Shown here: positions 60,492 to 64,000 of the stretch, one piece after another
How positions within the stretch are numbered: position 1 is the stretch's first letter
Layout: every line of letters starts with the position of its first letter
Assembly (NCBI GenBank): GCA_958295815.1
Contig: OY282374.1
Location: forward strand, 3,872,682 to 3,936,681
Direction: 5' to 3'
Origin: Candidatus Poribacteria bacterium
GTDB taxonomy: Bacteria; Poribacteria; WGA-4E; WGA-3G
DNA: 64,000 nt
The notes under the pieces: generated by a model
Databases searched by the model: none
Told to the model about the DNA's origin: nothing
What the model saw: the letters and a program-made list of their open reading frames with translations, nothing else
Translations under genes and position numbers: made by a program

Positions 60492-61874
60492 ATGCGTCGG
60501 TATAGTATTCAAACCAAAATCGTTCTCCCATTTTTGTTTCTTTTCGCGCTGGTTGCTGTTGTGCTACCCTTGGTAGCTATCGAAATTTTCGCTTGGAAAT
60601 ATAGTGAACAGTTTACGCGTGAAACGGAAGGGTGGCTTGACACCATCATGGAAACAGGGTACTTTGAGCAAAATCAGGAAAAACTCAGGCGCGCCTACAG
60701 CGTCGAAATCATGATTTTTGGTTCCGACTATACGCTAAACTATAATTCGCTCGACAGGCTCTCTGACACGGAACAGAATTGGGCGAATTTGGCAGAGAAA
60801 ATGAGGCTTCGTGAAGTCAAGCAACATCTTGAGAACCCAGATGGAACGTCCGTTACACAAGACATAACACTCGCTGGGAAGCCCTATAAAGTCTTTTATC
60901 TTCCGCTTGAGTTTGGACGATTTTACTGTTTGCTGCGTCCGATGGAAGCGATTGCCGAGGCAAAACAGACCTTTACATGGTATATGTTAGGCATTGCTGT
61001 CCTTGTTATGGCACTGGTTGCGCTTATTAGTCAACGCATCGGAAAAAATATGACGAACCCAATCAAAGTTTTAGTTGACTCTACGGCGCGGGTCGCCACG
61101 GGGGACTTAGATGAACAATGTGAACTTAAAACAAACGATGAAATAGGCGATCTCGCTGCTGCGTTTAATCAGATGACCAGTGATCTCAAACAGTCAAGGG
61201 ATCAGCTGATTCAAGCGGAACGGTTGGCGACAGCGGGAAAAATGTCTGCTTCGTTCGCGCACGAGATCCGAAACCCATTGTCATCTATGCGGATGCTGGC
61301 TCAGATGTTGATGCAGAAACCTGAAATGTCGGTGGAAAAGCATCAACAATCGCTCCGTTATATACTTGAAGAGATTGAGCGAATTGATACCATCGTTAAA
61401 GGGTTAATGGACTTTGCGCGTCCGACAGCACTTAATCTTACGCAACAACCACTCGCACCTACGCTACAAGCCGTCTTAGCCTTGATGGAAGCCAACTTGG
61501 CACACCACCAGATTCAGTTAGTATTAGACTTGTCACCTGAAACCCCAGAAGTTCAATTTGATTCAGATAAATTGAAGCAAGCATTTATGAATGCCGTTCT
61601 GAATGCAATAGAAGCGATGCCGCAAGGTGGTGAGTTGAAGGTGTCTACACTTACGGAAGATAACAGTGTATGTATCAAAGTTGTGGACACAGGGATAGGG
61701 ATACCAGAAGAAGATTTAGAACACATCTTTGAACCGTTCTTTACCCGAAAAACAAGAGGAACAGGACTCGGACTGGCGAATGTCAAGCGGATTTTTGAGG
61801 AACATGGCGGGAAGGTTGAAATTGAAAGTGCTCCGGATAAAGGGACAGAAGTGTCGTTATGGCTTCCACTATGA
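60492..61874 (+). CDS. Sensor histidine kinase (HAMP, HisKA, HATPase), NtrB/ZraS-like
   Basis: 460 residues; GAGGGATCC precedes the ATG. TM1 at about 12-34, a short extracytoplasmic region with YSVEIMIFGSDYTLNYN, TM2 near 165-185 (YMLGIAVLVMALVALI), HAMP (ITNPIKVLVDSTARVATGDL-like), HisKA with SFAHEIRNPLSSMRML, ATPase with AVLNAIEAMPQGG, VVDTGIGIPEEDLEHIFEPF and TGLGLANVKRIFEEHGG. The short single-sensor layout is that of kinases pairing with NtrC-type regulators. No regulator gene follows directly. Confidence 0.92.
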   Translation: MRRYSIQTKIVLPFLFLFALVAVVLPLVAIEIFAWKYSEQFTRETEGWLDTIMETGYFEQNQEKLRRAYSVEIMIFGSDYTLNYNSLDRLSDTEQNWANLAEKMRLREVKQHLENPDGTSVTQDITLAGKPYKVFYLPLEFGRFYCLLRPMEAIAEAKQTFTWYMLGIAVLVMALVALISQRIGKNMTNPIKVLVDSTARVATGDLDEQCELKTNDEIGDLAAAFNQMTSDLKQSRDQLIQAERLATAGKMSASFAHEIRNPLSSMRMLAQMLMQKPEMSVEKHQQSLRYILEEIERIDTIVKGLMDFARPTALNLTQQPLAPTLQAVLALMEANLAHHQIQLVLDLSPETPEVQFDSDKLKQAFMNAVLNAIEAMPQGGELKVSTLTEDNSVCIKVVDTGIGIPEEDLEHIFEPFFTRKTRGTGLGLANVKRIFEEHGGKVEIESAPDKGTEVSLWLPL

Positions 61875-62036
61875 AGAGCACATCGGTGTATACCTATGTT
61901 AGGTTTGCAATCAAACGAAGACCCTACAAAAAATAAATTCTTTTAAGAAAAAAAGGAATGTGTTATAATCGCTGCATTAGAATAACGCATATTCTAAAAA
62001 CATAGCAATTGGAACCAGAGAAGGAGAAGGCACGAA

Positions 62037-63953
62037 TTGATTCAGCAACAAGCCCGGGATAGTCTCACATGGCGTGCAGTGCTAATCGGTTTGGCGTGCG
62101 CGACTACGGAATGTCTCCTTGCCCCTTATAACGATTACGTTATCCGCAACATTTTCCTTGCAGGTGGGCACTTCCCTGTCGCTCCATTCTTTGTCCTAAC
62201 GACTTTTGTGTTAGGTATCAATGTTTTCTTGAAACGTGTCCATCCCGCCTCGGCATTTTCACCCGGCGAACTTGTCACAATCTGGTGCATCATGCTTGCC
62301 CCCGCTGGCATTCCATCTTCGGGGATGATGCGCTATGCACTCAGCCCAATGGTGGCTTACCAGTACCTTGCCACCCCGGAAAACGATTGGGAGTCGCTGT
62401 TTCACCACTACATTCCGCACTGGCGGGTGGTGCAAGATCGCACGGCGGCACGTTCCTTCTTTGAAGGACTGTTTGCAGGCGAATCAGTGCCATGGGGGGC
62501 ATGGATAACACCGATTCTGACGTGGAGTGCCTATGTCCTGGTTGTCTATTTCGTGATGATCTGCCTTTCCGTGTTGCTCCGCAAGCAGTGGGTAGAGTAC
62601 GAACGTTGTGCTTTCCCGCTCGTTAAGTTGCCGGTAGAAATGGCGGCACAAGGCAGAGGTAGCCTCGGTCCACTTTTTAAGAGCAGCGCGCTCTGGTTTG
62701 GGTTTGCGTTCCCGGTATTTCTGCATACGATGAATGGTTTGCATACGTTTTTTCCCGCCGCTCCACATATCCCTCGCGATTTTTGGCTCAATCAGTACCT
62801 TGTCGAACGTCCTTGGAATGCCCTCCGTCCATTTCAGATTGTTATCTTTTGGTCGATGGTAGGGTTTAGCTACCTTCTAACTTTGGAGGTGTCGTTCAGT
62901 ATCTGGTTTTTCTTCGTGGTCTACAAACTACAATGCCTTCTCGGTGTAATGATGGGTTTTCAACTGACATCAGGACCGGGTGTTCAGTGGACAGGCAAAT
63001 CATTCAGTGCGGCACAAGAGGCAGGGGCATGCCTGGCGTTTATCGCCATCGCTCTCTGGAAGATGCGACATCACATTAAAAACATGCTTCAGTTCCGTCC
63101 CTCCGATGAAGCTTTACCGCACGGCGTTACAATTTTTGGGTTGCTCGGTGGTATCTGTGTGCTCGTATTTTTCAATCATATGATGGGAATGTCCCTCCTA
63201 TTCGCGTTGGGTTTCGTGCTGTTCCTGCTTGCAATGTATGTCCTATTGACATGGCAAGTGATTAACGGCGGTATCCCGTTCATCAATCCATCGTTTTCGC
63301 CGCAGAGTTTCTTCCTGACAACGCTCGGCACCTCAAAAATTCATCCTTCCACGTTGACTTCAATAATGATGCATCCGGTGTGCCTCACGCTTGACCTGCG
63401 TGAATTCATGATGCCTAACATAATGAATGGATTGAAAGCTGCGGACGACGCGCGCGTCAAACGGCGGCAACTGCTTGTTGCAATGGCGGCTGCGATGGTT
63501 ATCGGTCTTGCCGTTTCTTATTACTCAGCAATCAAGATCAGTTACGTACACGGCGCACCTTATACGGGTGGCAGTTGGTTTATGCGGCAACTTGAAGGAC
63601 TTCTCACAAGTCCAAAGACAAGCACGAATTGGACAAACACTGGGTTTATGATATTCGGAAGTGCTTTCACCTTCTTCTTAATGTGGATGCGCCAAACTTT
63701 TGTGTGGTGGCCTCTGCATCCGCTCGGTTATACGATGTTGAGTTCTTGGGCGACATTTAAACTCTGGTTCTCAATATTTTTGGGTTGGGGTCTAAAGTTT
63801 AGTATCGTAAAATATGGTGGACTAAAGGCGTATCGGAGTGCGAGACCAATCTTTCTGGGTCTGGTTCTCGGAGAGATGACGTGTGCGGGACTTTGGGCAA
63901 TCATCGGGATGATCACAGGGATTAGTACAGGGTACCGTATCTTGCCAGATTAG
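62037..63953 (+). CDS. Polytopic membrane protein, DUF6785/DUF6784-like (paralogue 2)
   Basis: 638 residues with a TTG start, GGAGAAGG eight bases upstream. About twelve to fourteen hydrophobic helices. Same landmarks as the protein at 12853-14799: FHHYIPHWRVVQDRTAARSF, VEYERCAFPLVKLPVEMAAQ, LEVSFSIWFFFVVYKLQ, a WTNTGFMIFGSAF helix and the C-terminal GGLKAYRSARPIFLGLVLGE. Substrate and function are unknown. The window ends 47 bases after its stop. Confidence 0.8.
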   Translation: MIQQQARDSLTWRAVLIGLACATTECLLAPYNDYVIRNIFLAGGHFPVAPFFVLTTFVLGINVFLKRVHPASAFSPGELVTIWCIMLAPAGIPSSGMMRYALSPMVAYQYLATPENDWESLFHHYIPHWRVVQDRTAARSFFEGLFAGESVPWGAWITPILTWSAYVLVVYFVMICLSVLLRKQWVEYERCAFPLVKLPVEMAAQGRGSLGPLFKSSALWFGFAFPVFLHTMNGLHTFFPAAPHIPRDFWLNQYLVERPWNALRPFQIVIFWSMVGFSYLLTLEVSFSIWFFFVVYKLQCLLGVMMGFQLTSGPGVQWTGKSFSAAQEAGACLAFIAIALWKMRHHIKNMLQFRPSDEALPHGVTIFGLLGGICVLVFFNHMMGMSLLFALGFVLFLLAMYVLLTWQVINGGIPFINPSFSPQSFFLTTLGTSKIHPSTLTSIMMHPVCLTLDLREFMMPNIMNGLKAADDARVKRRQLLVAMAAAMVIGLAVSYYSAIKISYVHGAPYTGGSWFMRQLEGLLTSPKTSTNWTNTGFMIFGSAFTFFLMWMRQTFVWWPLHPLGYTMLSSWATFKLWFSIFLGWGLKFSIVKYGGLKAYRSARPIFLGLVLGEMTCAGLWAIIGMITGISTGYRILPD

Positions 63954-64000
63954 GTATTTGGTATCTGTTAGCGTGCTTTGCGCCTCCAGATTTAGTCAGA

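Overview
The window most resembles a genome fragment of a Candidatus Poribacteria-type bacterium or a close relative. This is inferred from gene content: a phytanoyl-CoA dioxygenase family enzyme, a sugar isomerase/epimerase, two long polytopic DUF6785-like membrane proteins, a secreted LRR/cohesin/dockerin protein with an FlgD-like C-terminal domain, and many short interspersed palindromes. TGA is a normal stop in most genes here, for example the glycosyltransferase ending at 6649.

Layout. 1-12.4 kb holds a membrane protein cut by the left edge, an isolated phage-type annealing-like protein with a motif-dense AT-rich upstream region, an orphan sugar-ABC ATPase, tsaE plus a glycosyltransferase, and four secreted or envelope proteins. 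12.8-21.7 kb is accessory metabolism: DUF6785 protein, orphan HicB, TIGR04282 transferase, short-chain dehydrogenase, PhyH dioxygenase, sugar isomerase, YjbQ, GH32 fructan hydrolase and an S51 peptidase. 36.2-44.6 kb holds a large envelope protein, an NHL lipoprotein, a Tat lipoprotein, a ROK kinase and galactokinase. 44.7-50.8 kb is a partner-switching signalling module: two STAS proteins, a hybrid-type sensor kinase, a receiver-PP2C phosphatase, an RsbW-like kinase and a degenerate AccD-like protein. 50.9-59.3 kb is a housekeeping block (rsmG, mnmG, M28 peptidase, recR, ebfC, dnaX, large SRP RNA, six tRNAs, tadA). 59.5-64 kb has an ECF sigma factor, a sensor kinase and a second DUF6785 paralogue.

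The most exciting region is 21.9-36.2 kb. Four paralogous secreted proteins each carry one in-frame TGA directly after a TGC codon. The reading frame and the homology continue through it, and a hairpin with covarying stem pairs and an AG(G/U)U loop follows at a fixed distance. I read these as four new-looking thioredoxin-like selenoproteins with a Cys-Sec pair. Two of them sit in operons behind TolB-like beta-propeller proteins. Two membrane-tethered ECF sigma factors follow; the first carries the same C-terminal domain as three of the selenoproteins, the second is fused to an alpha/beta-hydrolase-like domain. A shared ECF-like promoter motif (GCAAC, 17-18 bases, YGTC) precedes five transcription units of the locus. 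Together this suggests a self-contained redox or envelope-stress regulon. Selenocysteine machinery is not in the window.

Repeats are abundant: TA-flanked MITE-like elements with an empty-site comparison inside the window, REP-like palindromes (one amplified in frame inside a coding sequence), and GTCAGC-type short repeats.
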